From Roseobacter sp. (lineage in GTDB: Bacteria > Pseudomonadota > Alphaproteobacteria > Rhodobacterales > Rhodobacteraceae): DNA of 64,000 nt. Below are positions 32,722-42,350 of the stretch, one piece after another. The notes beneath the pieces are model-generated. The model did not search any database, was not told the origin of the DNA, and saw only the letters and a program-made list of their open reading frames with translations. The stretch is from contig JADFAE010000007.1 in assembly GCA_015665415.1 (NCBI GenBank), forward strand, positions 310,001 to 374,000, written 5' to 3'. Each line of letters opens with the position of its first letter. Within the stretch, counting starts at the first letter, position 1. Position numbers and translations under genes: made by a program.

Positions 32722-33960
32722 ATGCCCCGCGCCACCCCCCTTTTTACACCTGTGCTGATCGTTGGCTGTGTCATCATCATGGCCAGCTTTGCGGTGCGCG
32801 CTTCTTTTGGGGTGTTCCAGATCCCCATCGCTGAGGAATTCGGTTGGCTGCGGGCGGAGTTCTCGCTGGCGATTGCGATCCAGAACCTGGCCTGGGGGAT
32901 CGGTCAGCCGATCTTTGGGGCCATTGCCGAGAAAATCGGCGATCGCAAGGCCATCGTGCTGGGCGCGCTGGTATATGCGGCTGGTCTGGTGCTCAGCGCC
33001 GGGGCCACCACCCCGTTTGAGATGCAGGCCTATGAATGGCTGGTGGGCTTTGGCATCGCGGGCACCGGGTTTGGCGTGGTTCTGGCCGTGGTCGGGCGGG
33101 CCAGCTCGGATGCGAACCGCTCGATGTCGTTGGCGATTGTCACTTCGGCGGGGTCCGTCGGGCAGATCCTGGGGGCGCCTACGGCAGAATACCTGCTGTC
33201 GATGATGACCTGGCAGATGGTCTTTATGGTTTTTGCCGGCGTTGTACTGACGTTGATCCTGACGCTGCCGTTGATGCGTGCGCCGCAACCGGTCAGCAAG
33301 GCCGAGTTGGAAGAAAGCATGGGGGCGATCCTGAAAAAGGCTTTCAAGGATCCCTCTTATACGCTGATCTTCCTTGGATTTTTCTCTTGCGGCTATCAGC
33401 TGGCCTTTATCACCGCGCATTTTCCGGCCTTTGTCACCGAGATGTGCGGCCCGATCCTGCCCGGAGGTGCGCTGCACAGCCTTGGCATCACCACCACCTC
33501 GGCGTTGGGTGCGGTGTCGATTGCGCTGATTGGGGCGTCAAATGTGGGCGGCACATTGTTTGCCGGTTGGTTGGGCAATCGCTACAGCAAGAAATATCTG
33601 CTGGCCGGGATCTATACCGCGCGCACCGTGGTGGCGGCCGCCTTTATCATGATGCCGATCACGCCGCTGTCGGTGATCCTTTTCTCGGTGGTGATGGGGT
33701 CGCTCTGGTTGGCGACGGTGCCGCTGACGTCGGGCCTGATCGCGCATCTTTATGGGCTGCGCTACATGGGCACGCTCTATGGGATCGTTTTTTTCAGCCA
33801 CCAGCTGGGCGGCTTTCTGGGCGTTTGGCTGGGAGGGCGGATGTATGACATCTACGGCGATTACACCTTTGTCTGGTGGATCGGCGTCGGCGTCGGAGCC
33901 TTTAGCGCCATTGTACATCTGCCTGTGCGCGAACAAGCGCCGCAGGCGCAGGCGGCCTGA
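32722..33960 (+). CDS. MFS transporter
   Basis: A 412-residue major facilitator superfamily carrier with about 12 membrane helices. The first-loop motif is recognisable at GAIAEKIGDRKAIVLG. GGAGG lies 10 bases before the ATG. Relatives in this branch carry organic acids or are of unknown substrate. It stands alone between a coiled-coil gene and a strong hairpin at 33985. No partner gene hints at the substrate. Confidence 0.88.
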   Translation: MPRATPLFTPVLIVGCVIIMASFAVRASFGVFQIPIAEEFGWLRAEFSLAIAIQNLAWGIGQPIFGAIAEKIGDRKAIVLGALVYAAGLVLSAGATTPFEMQAYEWLVGFGIAGTGFGVVLAVVGRASSDANRSMSLAIVTSAGSVGQILGAPTAEYLLSMMTWQMVFMVFAGVVLTLILTLPLMRAPQPVSKAELEESMGAILKKAFKDPSYTLIFLGFFSCGYQLAFITAHFPAFVTEMCGPILPGGALHSLGITTTSALGAVSIALIGASNVGGTLFAGWLGNRYSKKYLLAGIYTARTVVAAAFIMMPITPLSVILFSVVMGSLWLATVPLTSGLIAHLYGLRYMGTLYGIVFFSHQLGGFLGVWLGGRMYDIYGDYTFVWWIGVGVGAFSAIVHLPVREQAPQAQAA

Positions 33961-33984
33961 GAGGCGACATGGAAACCGGTCATT

Positions 33985-34026
33985 CCAGATCAGCACCCGT
34001 CGCATGTACAAGTGGTGCTGATCTGG
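33985..34026. terminator. Long perfect hairpin between convergent genes
   Basis: CCAGATCAGCACC (33985-33997) and GGTGCTGATCTGG (34014-34026) form an exact 13-bp stem with a 16-base loop, between the MFS gene and the minus-strand ornithine-cyclodeaminase-like gene. There is no T-run. A second imperfect hairpin (34047-34073, AGCGCT arms) follows. Confidence 0.65.
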
Positions 34027-34074
34027 CCACTTCAAGCCCGGCTGAACTTCAGCGCTGACAAGCGCTGTTGAAGG

Positions 34075-35001
34075 TCAATCCCGGTTTTGCGTGACCTTCC
34101 ATTTTTCCAGAACATGGTGGCTGGTCATCAGGTCCAGATGGGCCCCGCCGCCATTTTTGAACAGGGTGATTGCATTGGGATCAAAGCTGGGGAACTGATC
34201 CAGACTGTAGAAGTCCGCCCGCACGTCGCTGCGCTGGATGACCCCCTCTGCCAAGGGTGTCTTGAACTCGCCGATGTGATCCAAGGTGGTGTCGAAGCTG
34301 TCACAATAGATCTGCGCGCGGCTGAGGGCCACGTCATCAGTCTCGCGCATGTCGGGGCGGTAGGCGCCGATCAGGTTCAGATGCTGACCGGGGCGCAACC
34401 AGTCCCCCAGCACGACCGGGGTCGAAGACATGGTGGAGGTGAGAATGATATCGGCGGCTTGGATCGCGGCCTGCAGATCAGTGGCGAGCAGAGTGCCGGG
34501 ATAGTCGGCCACCAGCTCTTCGGCCTTGGCTTGGGTGCGGTTCCAGACCCGGATCTGTGCCTTTGGATAGGCGGCGCCAAAGGCCTCGATCAGGGACCCC
34601 GCGACGGTGCCGGCGCCTACGATCAGCACCTCGCGGCTGTCGGGATTGGCCAGACGCAACGCCCCCAGCAGGCTGTCGCCTGCGGTTTTCCACTTGGTCA
34701 CCAGATGGAAATCCACCAGCGCCTCGAGGCTGCCGTCCTGATCCGAGTACAGACAGACAGAGCCATTGATCATCGGTTTGCCCTTGGCCGTATTGCCCGG
34801 AAAGATATTGGCCGTTTTCACCGCCAAACCCATGCCATCAATCCAGGCAGAACGGCTGAGCAGGGTGTCTACGTCGCGATACAGAAAGGTATCGCCAATT
34901 TCCGCCTTGGGCAGATCATGACCGCGCGCCAGTGCCTGGGTAAAGCCGACCCAATCCAGCAGGGCCTCTCCCTCGTCGAAAGAAATCATCGGTATGCTCA
35001 T
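34075..35001 (-). CDS. Ornithine cyclodeaminase/mu-crystallin family protein
   Basis: A 308-residue NAD(P)-dependent enzyme. The substrate-binding part has GLAVKTANIFPGN with the family lysine (about residue 62). The Rossmann domain motif is VLIVGAGTVAGSLIEAF (about 124-140). Members include ornithine cyclodeaminase, alanine dehydrogenase and ketimine reductases, so the reaction cannot be fixed from sequence. Its ATG overlaps the stop of the HAD gene by 4 bp. Confidence 0.86.
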   Translation of the reverse strand: MSIPMISFDEGEALLDWVGFTQALARGHDLPKAEIGDTFLYRDVDTLLSRSAWIDGMGLAVKTANIFPGNTAKGKPMINGSVCLYSDQDGSLEALVDFHLVTKWKTAGDSLLGALRLANPDSREVLIVGAGTVAGSLIEAFGAAYPKAQIRVWNRTQAKAEELVADYPGTLLATDLQAAIQAADIILTSTMSSTPVVLGDWLRPGQHLNLIGAYRPDMRETDDVALSRAQIYCDSFDTTLDHIGEFKTPLAEGVIQRSDVRADFYSLDQFPSFDPNAITLFKNGGGAHLDLMTSHHVLEKWKVTQNRD

Positions 35002-35618
35002 TGGGCGTCCTCTTTGCTTAGCAACCCGGCTTGGACCAGGCGCGCAGCCCAGCCTTTGGGGGTGGTGAACTGATGGGTTTGCCAGCCGCGCGCCTTGGCG
35101 GCCTCGATATTCTCTGGCCGGTCGTCAGCAAAGAGCAAGGTTTCGGGGGGCAACCCGCTGCCGGTCTCCAAGTGCTGATAGATCTCGCCATCGGGTTTGA
35201 TGCAGCCCAGATGACCAGAGATATAGGACTGATCGAACTCTGCCAGCACCGGATAGGCCTCAAGCGCGACCTTAAAGGTGCCGATGCCAAAATTGCTGAG
35301 GGCGTAGACCGGGATCGCGTTACGGCGCAGGGCGCGCAGCAGGCGGATCGAGCGTGGGATGTCGCAATGGGCAAATTGCAGCCAGCTGTCGTGCCAGTGG
35401 CGGATTTCCTCAGCCCAGTTGGGGTGCTGGTCGGCCAGGGCATAGACCGAAGCCTGAAAAGGGTCGCCGCGATCCAGACCCAGGTTCATTTCGTGCAGGG
35501 GGACTTCGGCAAACAAGCGCTTACGTTCCGCGATCCCGAGACGGGCGTCATAAAACCGTTCGGGGTTCCATTTGATCAGTACATTGCCGATATCAAAAAC
35601 GACGGCCTCGACGGGCAT
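34998..35618 (-). CDS. HAD-family phosphatase, YihX-like
   Basis: A 206-residue haloacid dehalogenase superfamily enzyme. The nucleophile motif is VVFDIGNVLI (Asp9), the second motif is VYALSNFG, and the metal motif is LLFADDRPENIEAAKARGW. The layout and the segment GCIKPDGEIYQH resemble YihX-type sugar-phosphate phosphatases. The start at 35618 is used because AAGGAG lies 10 bases upstream. It is followed by the ornithine-cyclodeaminase-like gene with ATGA overlap, and preceded 13 bases away by a DMT transporter, so the three are one transcript. Confidence 0.87.
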   Translation of the reverse strand: MPVEAVVFDIGNVLIKWNPERFYDARLGIAERKRLFAEVPLHEMNLGLDRGDPFQASVYALADQHPNWAEEIRHWHDSWLQFAHCDIPRSIRLLRALRRNAIPVYALSNFGIGTFKVALEAYPVLAEFDQSYISGHLGCIKPDGEIYQHLETGSGLPPETLLFADDRPENIEAAKARGWQTHQFTTPKGWAARLVQAGLLSKEDAQ

Positions 35619-35631
35619 GGTGGGGCTCTCC

Positions 35632-36594
35632 TTATCCGGTTGAGCGCGGGCGCGGACGATTGACCGGTCGGTTATGTCGGGTCTCACGCCAGACAGAAAC
35701 AAGACCGGCACCAATGATCAAGGCGCTTCCGATCCAGACCGGCAGATCGGGCCATTCCTGAAACACCAGAATGCCCCAGAGCACCGCCAGAGGCATGGCG
35801 ATATATTCAAACGGGGCCACCAATCCGGCTTCGCACAGACGGTAGGCCAGGCTGATCATGTAGCCGCCAAAACTGGCTGTCAGGCCAAGGGCGATGAACA
35901 GCCACCAGTCGCGCGGCGCAGGCCAGACCCAGGCGCGCAGGATGAAATCTGCGGCGGCGCTGTCACCGCTGGCAAAGCGCCCATCCCCGGTGGTGAGACC
36001 CAGTAAGGCACTGACAATGAAAAACGCCAGCGTTGGATAAAAGGACAGGGCCGCGGCGCTGTCCGCACCCCCGGCGCGGCGCGTCAACACATGCAGGGTG
36101 GCATAGCCGCAGGCGCCAAAGAAAGGCAGCAGCGCCACCGCCTGAAAGCTGCCGGGGCCCGGCCGCATGATGATCAACACGCCCAGAAACCCAACTGCGA
36201 CGGCGCTCCAGCGCCAGATACCGGGGCGCTCTCCCAAGACCACAACAGACAGGGCGGTTATGATCAGCGGGGTGGCAAAGGCAATCGCCACCGCATCAGC
36301 CATCGGCATGGTGGCCAGGCCGGTATAAAAACAGATATTGGCAAAGATCACGGCACAGCAGCGGATCAGATGCAGCTTGGGCTGGCGCGTGCGCAACACG
36401 TGATAGCCGCCCTCCAGCGGCACCAGAATCAGCAGCAGGATCGGCAGCGCAACCAGCGAGCGCAGCAGCACCATCTGATAGAGCGGGTAGTCGCCCGAGA
36501 GAAACTTGACGATCACATCAATGATGGAAAAGCAGATCGCGGATCCTGCGGCGGCAAACAGGCCGAGGAGGCTGACTTTCATTGTGTCGCTCAT
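35632..36594 (-). CDS. EamA/DMT superfamily transporter
   Basis: A 320-residue inner-membrane protein with about ten hydrophobic segments in two EamA repeats. Relatives export amino acids, purines or related metabolites. GGGAGG lies just before the ATG. It heads a minus-strand operon with the HAD and ornithine-cyclodeaminase-like genes. The substrate is unknown, and the C terminus is basic (RETRHNRPVNRPRPR). Confidence 0.87.
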   Translation of the reverse strand: MSDTMKVSLLGLFAAAGSAICFSIIDVIVKFLSGDYPLYQMVLLRSLVALPILLLILVPLEGGYHVLRTRQPKLHLIRCCAVIFANICFYTGLATMPMADAVAIAFATPLIITALSVVVLGERPGIWRWSAVAVGFLGVLIIMRPGPGSFQAVALLPFFGACGYATLHVLTRRAGGADSAAALSFYPTLAFFIVSALLGLTTGDGRFASGDSAAADFILRAWVWPAPRDWWLFIALGLTASFGGYMISLAYRLCEAGLVAPFEYIAMPLAVLWGILVFQEWPDLPVWIGSALIIGAGLVSVWRETRHNRPVNRPRPRSTG

Positions 36595-36954
36595 TCACAC
36601 CTCCCGTTGCGTTGCTGGGAAATGCATCGCGCAAAAATTGGACAGGGGCAATGGTTGCTGGTGCCATTTTCGCAGAGGTTGCATGCTCAGAAGGGGGCTT
36701 GCATGGCTGAGAAGCGGTTTATGGGGGCTTGTGCACCCTTAAACGCGCCTCTTCAAGCATGGGGGCGGCCGATCCCGCCTCAAGGGCAAGCCGCTGGCGC
36801 GGGGGCCTTGCGACCCTCCTTGACCCGCGATCTGCCTTGAGAGGTGGCGGATATTCGCGACGGCAATGGAGGCGATGACAGATTGTCATTGGACTTGAGC
36901 GCGATGGCTTTCGTAGCTCTGAGGGAAATATGCGACATGAGGAGGCGTTGCCCG
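36595..36954. other. Divergent intergenic region with a palindrome
   Basis: About 360 bases between the divergent DMT transporter and NIPSNAP-like genes. I see no gene. A TCAAGGG...CCTTGACCCGC element (36772-36832) belongs to the palindrome family also found at 11236 and 57486. Promoters of both genes must lie here, but none is clear by eye. Confidence 0.5.
36772..36832. repeat. Extragenic palindrome, TCAAGG/CCTTGA family, copy 2
   Basis: CCGCCTCAAGGGC on the left and CTCCTTGACCCGCG on the right share the TCAAGG/CCTTGA core, around a GC-rich centre that contains CCGCTGGCGCGG. The arms match less well than in the other two copies. Confidence 0.5.
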
Positions 36955-37305
36955 ATGATCACCTGTTATATCACCTATGAAGTTGACCCCGATCAGGTGG
37001 AGGCCTTTGAGATCTATGCCAAGGCCTGGATCCCGCTGGTGGCGCGCTTTGGCGGCACCCATCACGGCTATTTTCTGCCCCATGAAAGCGCCAATGATCT
37101 GGCTGTGGCGCTGTTTTCTTTTCCGTCATTGGCTACGTACGAAGACTATCGTGCCAAGAGCTTTGAGGATGCCGACTGCCTGGCTGCCTTTCAGTATGCC
37201 AAGGATCATAAAATCGTGCGCCGCTATGATCGCAGCTTCCTGCGCCCCGTCTTGGAGGGAGATCTGGAGCCGCTGAGGGCGGCTATGGGACTGAAAAAAA
37301 ACTGA
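36955..37305 (+). CDS. NIPSNAP-like (dimeric alpha-beta barrel) protein
   Basis: A 116-residue protein with a ferredoxin-like alpha-beta fold opening MITCYITYEVDPDQVEAFE, typical of NIPSNAP-family small proteins. The ATG at 36955 is chosen because GGAGG lies 9 bases upstream; an in-frame GTG at 36844 is unlikely. No catalytic residues are certain. Function unknown; members often form dimers. Confidence 0.8.
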   Translation: MITCYITYEVDPDQVEAFEIYAKAWIPLVARFGGTHHGYFLPHESANDLAVALFSFPSLATYEDYRAKSFEDADCLAAFQYAKDHKIVRRYDRSFLRPVLEGDLEPLRAAMGLKKN

Positions 37306-37413
37306 AAGAGCTCGGCCTTTAGATCCGGCGGCGTCTGAACTTCCCCACGGGAAGGCGCTGCCCCAATTGAAGACCAAAGCGATATTGTTTTTCAGAGCTG
37401 TAGGGCTGAGACC

Positions 37414-37872
37414 TTAGCCAGCAGACTTCGCCGCACGGATTTCTCGTTCCAATGCATCCAGAAAACGCGATCGATCGGCCTTGGTGAACCCCTTGCCGGA
37501 ACCGCCAGCACCCAGCGGGTTGGCGGCGCGCAGGTCGGCCATCAGATCACGCATCGCCAGTTGCTGGCCGATATTGGCCTGGGTGAAACGCTCACCATTG
37601 TGGCGCAGCACCTGGGCGCCGGCCTCGATGCATTTTGCGGCCAGTGGGATGTCGCCGGTGACAACCACGTCGCCCGGCCCACATCGCTCGGCGATCCACA
37701 TGTCGGCGACATCCGCGCCTTGATCGACGATGACATTCTCCACCAGCGGATTGCGCGAGGGGCGCAGGCCCCCGTTGGAAACCACATACATCTTGAGCTT
37801 GTGGCGCGTGGCCACCCGCTCGGCCTCTTCCTTGACCGGGCAGGCGTCGGCGTCGATGTAGAGCGCGCTCAC
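37414..37872 (-). CDS. YaiI/YqxD family protein (DUF188)
   Basis: A 152-residue protein of the YaiI family with a PIN-like nuclease fold. The characteristic start is [13 protein letters not shown], followed by later acidic residues in [11 protein letters not shown]. Biochemical role is not established. Its ATG overlaps the stop of the transhydrogenase gene by 4 bp, so it is translated from the same transcript. Confidence 0.92.
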   Translation of the reverse strand: MSALYIDADACPVKEEAERVATRHKLKMYVVSNGGLRPSRNPLVENVIVDQGADVADMWIAERCGPGDVVVTGDIPLAAKCIEAGAQVLRHNGERFTQANIGQQLAMRDLMADLRAANPLGAGGSGKGFTKADRSRFLDALEREIRAAKSAG

Positions 37873-39404
37873 TCGGCAGCCTTTTTGCCGCTGCCTTTTG
37901 CGGCTGCTTTGGCTTTTGCGGCGGGTTTATCCGCAGCGCCTTCCCCGGTTTTGGCAGGTTTCTTGACCTTGAACTCCTCCGGGATCGGCATCCGGTTGAA
38001 GGCATCAAGACCGGCAATCTTATAAGCTTCGGCCAGGGTCGGATAGTTGAAGGTGTTCTGCACAAAGTAGTCCACCGTGCCCTGCAGGTTCATCACCGCC
38101 TGGCCGATGTGGATCAGCTCTGTTGCGCCTTCACCGACAATCTGCACGCCCAGCAGGCGGCGGGTCTTGAGGCTGATCAGCATCTTCAACATGCCGTGTT
38201 CCAGCCCCATGATATGCCCACGCGAGGTCTCGCGGAAGCGGGCAACGCCGATTTCGTAGTTGATGCCGCGTTCCTGCAGCTCTTCTTCGGACATGCCGCA
38301 GGTGGACATCTCGGGCACCGAATAGATGCCATAGGGGTACCAGGGACTTTCAGGTAGAGTTGGGGTCTCCAGCGCGTGGCAGGCGGCAACGCGGCCCTGC
38401 TGCAGCGAGGTGGAGGCCAGCGAGGGGTGACCGATGACATCGCCAGTGGCATATATATGCGGCACGGCGGTCTGGTAGGTCTTGCGTTCCACTGTCAGCC
38501 GGCCGCGATGATCGGTCTCGAGCCCGGCGGCCTGAAGGTCCAGCGATTCCGTGGCCCCCATGCGTCCGGCGGCAAAGAGCAGCATTTCGGCGCGTACGTG
38601 GCGGCCGTTTTCCAGCGTGACTTCGACATGGCTGACGGCGTCTTCGATGCTCTCGATGGCAGAGCCGAGCCGCAGGTCGACGCCGTTTTCGCGGATCTGG
38701 TGGGTGAAATCCTGGATCAAGGTGCGGTCGATGAAATCAAGAAAACTGTCACGCGGTTCAATCAGGGTCACACGCACATCCAGCGCCGAGAACATGGTGG
38801 CATATTCCACCCCGATAACGCCGGCCCCCACAACCACCAGCGAGCGCGGGATCTGCCCCATCTCGAGGAACTCATCGCCGTCGAGTATGGTTTTGCCGTT
38901 AAAGGGCACGGTGTCGGGGCGATAGGTGCGGGTGCCGGTGGCAATCAGGAATTTCTCGGCGGTGATATTGGTGGTCTCACCCGCCTCGGTGGCGACTTCC
39001 AGCTCGTTGGGGCCGATGAATTTGGCCAGCCCATGCAGGGTGTCGATGTGGTTTCGATTGAACTGATGCTCCAGCACATCGACCTCATGGTCGAGCGTCA
39101 TGTGCAGGCGTGCCTTCAGGTCTTCGGCCTGGATCTCATCCTTGACCCGGTAGGAGCGGCCGTAAAAGCTGCGCTCGCGCCAGCCGGAAAGGTTGAGCAC
39201 GGTCTCGCGCAGGGTCTTGGAGGGGATGGTGCCGGTATGGACCGAAACCCCACCCAGACGGTCCTTGCGGTCGATGACCAGCACCCGGCGCTTGAGCTTG
39301 CCGGCCTGGATTGCAGCGGAGCGGCCCGAGGGGCCGGAGCCGATGATCACCAGATCATAGTCATAGTCGAAATCGGTCATGGAGGGGGTTGCGGCTGTGG
39401 TCAT
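37869..39404 (-). CDS. sthA: Soluble pyridine nucleotide transhydrogenase with Lys/Ala-rich tail
   Basis: A 511-residue FAD protein of the disulfide-reductase superfamily that moves hydride between NADPH and NAD. FAD motif [13 protein letters not shown] (about 18-30); the redox disulfide site of true reductases is replaced by [10 protein letters not shown], as in SthA; the second Rossmann motif is [13 protein letters not shown]. The last 33 residues (from [11 protein letters not shown]) form a Lys/Ala-rich tail, absent from the 466-residue E. coli enzyme. An alternative start is at 39380. It lies 3 bases from fghA. Confidence 0.92.
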   Translation of the reverse strand: MTTAATPSMTDFDYDYDLVIIGSGPSGRSAAIQAGKLKRRVLVIDRKDRLGGVSVHTGTIPSKTLRETVLNLSGWRERSFYGRSYRVKDEIQAEDLKARLHMTLDHEVDVLEHQFNRNHIDTLHGLAKFIGPNELEVATEAGETTNITAEKFLIATGTRTYRPDTVPFNGKTILDGDEFLEMGQIPRSLVVVGAGVIGVEYATMFSALDVRVTLIEPRDSFLDFIDRTLIQDFTHQIRENGVDLRLGSAIESIEDAVSHVEVTLENGRHVRAEMLLFAAGRMGATESLDLQAAGLETDHRGRLTVERKTYQTAVPHIYATGDVIGHPSLASTSLQQGRVAACHALETPTLPESPWYPYGIYSVPEMSTCGMSEEELQERGINYEIGVARFRETSRGHIMGLEHGMLKMLISLKTRRLLGVQIVGEGATELIHIGQAVMNLQGTVDYFVQNTFNYPTLAEAYKIAGLDAFNRMPIPEEFKVKKPAKTGEGAADKPAAKAKAAAKGSGKKAAE

Positions 39405-39407
39405 GGT

Positions 39408-40241
39408 TCAGTCCCGATACAGAGCTTCGGCGTGGAAGGTGACGTGGTCTTCCATGAAGCTGGACACAAAGAAGTAGCTGTGATCGTAGCCTGGCTGCAG
39501 GCGCAGGATCGCCTCCTGGCGCTTTTCGGCGACGGCGGCAGCCAGGGCTTCGGGGCGCAGCAGATCAATGAACTGATCGCTGGTGCCGGTGTCGACCAGA
39601 ATGGGGCCGTCAAACCCTTTTTCGCGCATCAGCAGCGAGGCGTCATGTTTGGTCCAGGCGGCCTCATCGTCGCCGAGATAGGCGCTCAGCTGCTTGCGGC
39701 CCCAGTCGGCTCCGGTGGGGTTGCAGATCGGCGCAAAGGCCGAGACCGAGCGGAAGCGGCCCGGCAGGTTCATCGCCAGGGTGAGCGCGCCATGGCCGCC
39801 CATGGAGTGGCCGGTGATCGCCTGGCGGTCCAGATCGATGGCAAAGTTTTCTGCCAGCAGGGCAGGAAGTTCTTCGGCGATGTAATCCCACATCTGATAA
39901 TGCGGCGCCCATGGATCCTGGGTGGCATTGACGTAAAAGCCTGCGCCCTTGCCAAGGTCATAGGCGTCATCGTCAGCGACCTCTTCGCCGCGCGGGCTGG
40001 TGTCGGGAAAGATCACGGCGATGCCCTGCTCGGCGCACCAGGCCTGGGCCCCGGCTTTGGTCATGGCGTTTTCATGGGTGCAGGTCAGCCCCGAGAGATA
40101 CCATAGGATGGGAACGGGTCCGTCCTGCGCCTCTTCGGGCAGGAACAGACCAAAGGTCATGTCACAATTGGTCACGGTGCTTTTGTGGCGGTAGACACCT
40201 TGCTGGCCCCCAAAGGCCTTGTTTACTGCGACGGTTTCCAT
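39408..40241 (-). CDS. fghA: S-formylglutathione hydrolase
   Basis: A 277-residue esterase D-type alpha/beta hydrolase that splits S-formylglutathione to glutathione and formate, the last step of glutathione-linked formaldehyde oxidation. The nucleophile is in TGHSMGGHGAL, and YLSGLTCTHENAM is a family signature. The start at 40241 has AGGAG 8 bases upstream. It supports one-carbon detoxification from demethylation enzymes elsewhere in the window. The sthA gene follows after 3 bases. Confidence 0.94.
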   Translation of the reverse strand: METVAVNKAFGGQQGVYRHKSTVTNCDMTFGLFLPEEAQDGPVPILWYLSGLTCTHENAMTKAGAQAWCAEQGIAVIFPDTSPRGEEVADDDAYDLGKGAGFYVNATQDPWAPHYQMWDYIAEELPALLAENFAIDLDRQAITGHSMGGHGALTLAMNLPGRFRSVSAFAPICNPTGADWGRKQLSAYLGDDEAAWTKHDASLLMREKGFDGPILVDTGTSDQFIDLLRPEALAAAVAEKRQEAILRLQPGYDHSYFFVSSFMEDHVTFHAEALYRD

Positions 40242-40422
40242 GGCGAGACTCCTGTTCCTGGTTGCCATATCGCTACCTGTCGATGGCCCGCAGGTCCAGT
40301 AGGCAGCGGCAGCTGCGGCTGTTTTTGCGCCATTGGCGTTACAAAAGGCTGAATTGCTTGCCCTGGCGCAAGTTTGGCACCTGGTCCGAGGCGCAGAAAG
40401 CTTCGTTTTAGGACGCTCTGGC

Positions 40423-41346
40423 TCAGGACACCCAGGCAATGACCATGGGAAGGGTCAGGATCGAGACCAGGGTGGAGATCAGAATACTGGCAGAGGCGCG
40501 GTGGGGCGCGACGCCGTAGTGCTGGGCCAGCATATAGACATTGCCGGCCACGGGCAGGGCGGCGGCCGCGATGGCGACGTTGGCGGAAAAGGGCGTGACA
40601 GGCACCAGATAGAGCACACCGATGGCGACGCAGGCGGGGTGCAGGATCAGTTTGGCAAAGCTGAGGCCCACGGCGATCTGCAGGCGCTCGGCGGATTTTG
40701 AGGCCAGCGAAGCTCCGATGGCAAACAGTGCCCCCGGGGTGGCGGCTCCGCCCAGTACCGACAGGAAATCATTCATCGGCACCGGGATCGGTATTGCAGC
40801 AGCGGACCAGGCGAGGCCGGCACAGATGGCAAGAATCATCGGATTGCGCACAAGGCCCATAAGCACAAGTTTCACTGTTGCCAGGCCGAGGCCCGAGCCG
40901 CGGCCCAGGTTGATCAGGATGACAATGAGGGAAGAAAACACCACCAGATCGACGCTGAGCACCACCATCATCGGCGCAATTGAGGCCTCGCCAAAGAGAA
41001 TGGTCATCATGGGCAGGCCCAGAAAGCCGACATTGCCGATGGCGCCGCATTGCGCCTCGACGGCGGCAGTGGACATATCCAGGCGGCGAAGTAGGGCCAC
41101 CAGGGTGACCAGAAGATAGACGGCCAAAGTGCCGATCAGATAGCCCAGCACCAGATCTGGATCAAAAATCTCGGCAAAGGAAAGATTGGCGGCAAAGCGG
41201 AAGATCATGGCCGAAAGTGGAAAGAAGAAGACGAATTTGGTGAGATATGCGGTGGCTTCTTCGGTGAAGAACCGTGTTCGACCGGCCCAGTATCCAAGGC
41301 CGATGATTGCAAAAAAGGGCAGCGTTCTGAAGAATATCTCGACCAT
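40423..41346 (-). CDS. AEC (auxin efflux carrier) family transporter
   Basis: A 307-residue inner-membrane protein with about ten helices in two five-helix halves. The amphipathic pattern and segments such as GNVGFLGLPMMTILFG and ALPVAGNVYMLAQHYG are typical of AEC permeases, which carry small organic acids (malonate, malate). It is divergent from the TetR gene across a repeat-rich region. Confidence 0.86.
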   Translation of the reverse strand: MVEIFFRTLPFFAIIGLGYWAGRTRFFTEEATAYLTKFVFFFPLSAMIFRFAANLSFAEIFDPDLVLGYLIGTLAVYLLVTLVALLRRLDMSTAAVEAQCGAIGNVGFLGLPMMTILFGEASIAPMMVVLSVDLVVFSSLIVILINLGRGSGLGLATVKLVLMGLVRNPMILAICAGLAWSAAAIPIPVPMNDFLSVLGGAATPGALFAIGASLASKSAERLQIAVGLSFAKLILHPACVAIGVLYLVPVTPFSANVAIAAAALPVAGNVYMLAQHYGVAPHRASASILISTLVSILTLPMVIAWVS

Positions 41347-41410
41347 TGCGGGATTGGTAGCGGGTCTGGGTAAAAAGACAAGATGGAAAGCAAGCCGCCA
41401 GGCAAAGCAG

Positions 41411-41486
41411 AGCTCCCGCCCGTCGTTTGGGCATCAAAGATGCCCGCCTCCCGTTGGGCCTGGCGCCGCGCTGACGCGGCGGGGGT
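41411..41486 (+). repeat. Two-hairpin extragenic repeat, copy B
   Basis: Starts AGCTCCCGCCCG, then a GGGCATC-AAA-GATGCCC palindrome, CCCGTTGGGCCTGGC, then GCCGCGCTGACGCGGC. It faces copy D, 42 bases away. Confidence 0.75.
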
Positions 41487-41527
41487 GCTTTGCTCTTTAT
41501 AGGGGAAGACATTGGGATTGGCGTTTT

Positions 41528-41605
41528 GGCACTGTGCGTCAGCGCAGTGCCAGGCCCAACAGGCCCGGTGCCTTCGAAAGAAGGCTGCGGGCCGGGCGGG
41601 AGCGC
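41528..41605 (-). repeat. Two-hairpin extragenic repeat, copy D (inverted)
   Basis: Read on the minus strand it gives GCGCTCCCGCCCG, a CTTTCGAAGG-type palindrome, CTGTTGGGCCTGGC and ACTGCGCTGACGCACAGT. The order is the same as copy B, giving an inverted pair of about 75-base elements. Confidence 0.72.
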
Positions 41606-41726
41606 TCGCTTGCACTGATCGCCATATTGCAGGCCTGAAAACCGAGAAAGGCGAGGAGAGAGTTGTTGAAGGTCTGCAGTCTCGGCTAGACTGTGGGTTC
41701 CTGCCAGCCAGCGCCATGGGGACGTC

Positions 41727-42350
41727 ATGAATCAGCAAGCCAGTATTGTCAGAAAAGGCCGCAAATTCGATCAGGTTCTGCAAGGCGCGCGTGAAGTCTT
41801 TTTGGCGGATGGGTTTGAGGGCGCCAGTGTCGATGACATTGCCCGGACCGCCGGCGTCTCCAAGGCTACGCTTTACAACTATTTCCCGGATAAGCGGCTG
41901 TTGTTCATGGAGGTGGCACGCAGCGAATGCGCCCGCCAGGCAGATGCGCCGATGAATTTGACCGGCGTGTGCTGCAGCCCCCAGGCCTTTCTGACTGCGG
42001 CTGGCCGATATATCCTCTCTGTCAGCCTGTCCGAATTTGGCATTCGGATGTTTCGCATTTGTGTGGCCGAATCCGATCGTTTCCCGGACCTGGGGCGTCA
42101 ATTCTACGAAAGCGGACCGATGCAGGTGCGCAGCAAGATACGTCACTATCTAGAGGGCGCGGTGGCCAAGGGAGAGCTGGCGATCGAGGATTTCGACCTG
42201 GCAGCCGATCAGTTTGCCGATCTGTGTCGGGTCGATCTGGTGCCGCGCCTGCTGTTCAATATTGATGTCAGTTTCACCGAAGCTGAGCGCCAGCGCGTGA
42301 TCACTGGCGCGGTCGAAACCTTTTTGGCCCGATACGGGATGCCAGGCTGA
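41727..42350 (+). CDS. TetR/AcrR family regulator
   Basis: A 207-residue repressor-type protein. The N-terminal TetR helix-turn-helix is VDDIARTAGVSKATLYNYFPDK (about 36-57). The C-terminal domain is of the usual ligand-binding length, ending by 207. It lies divergent from the AEC transporter and upstream of the riboswitch-gbcA region on the same strand, so it could control either. Ligand unknown. Confidence 0.9.
   Translation: MNQQASIVRKGRKFDQVLQGAREVFLADGFEGASVDDIARTAGVSKATLYNYFPDKRLLFMEVARSECARQADAPMNLTGVCCSPQAFLTAAGRYILSVSLSEFGIRMFRICVAESDRFPDLGRQFYESGPMQVRSKIRHYLEGAVAKGELAIEDFDLAADQFADLCRVDLVPRLLFNIDVSFTEAERQRVITGAVETFLARYGMPG

Larger units (their letters stand above)
41347..41726. other. 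Divergent intergenic region with paired inverted repeats
   Basis: About 380 bases between the AEC and TetR genes. No gene is apparent. Two copies of the two-hairpin element face each other here (41411-41486 forward, 41528-41605 reverse) and occupy nearly half the region. The promoters of both flanking genes should lie outside or around them. Confidence 0.55.

Noticed and set aside
38376-40106. A 576-residue plus-strand open frame
   Set aside because: Antisense to sthA and fghA, both of which have complete catalytic motifs; its own translation has no domain signature.
41411-41605. Possible insertion-sequence remnant from the facing repeat pair
   Set aside because: No transposase reading frame lies inside (only 42 bases separate them), no target duplication is visible, and single copies exist elsewhere.
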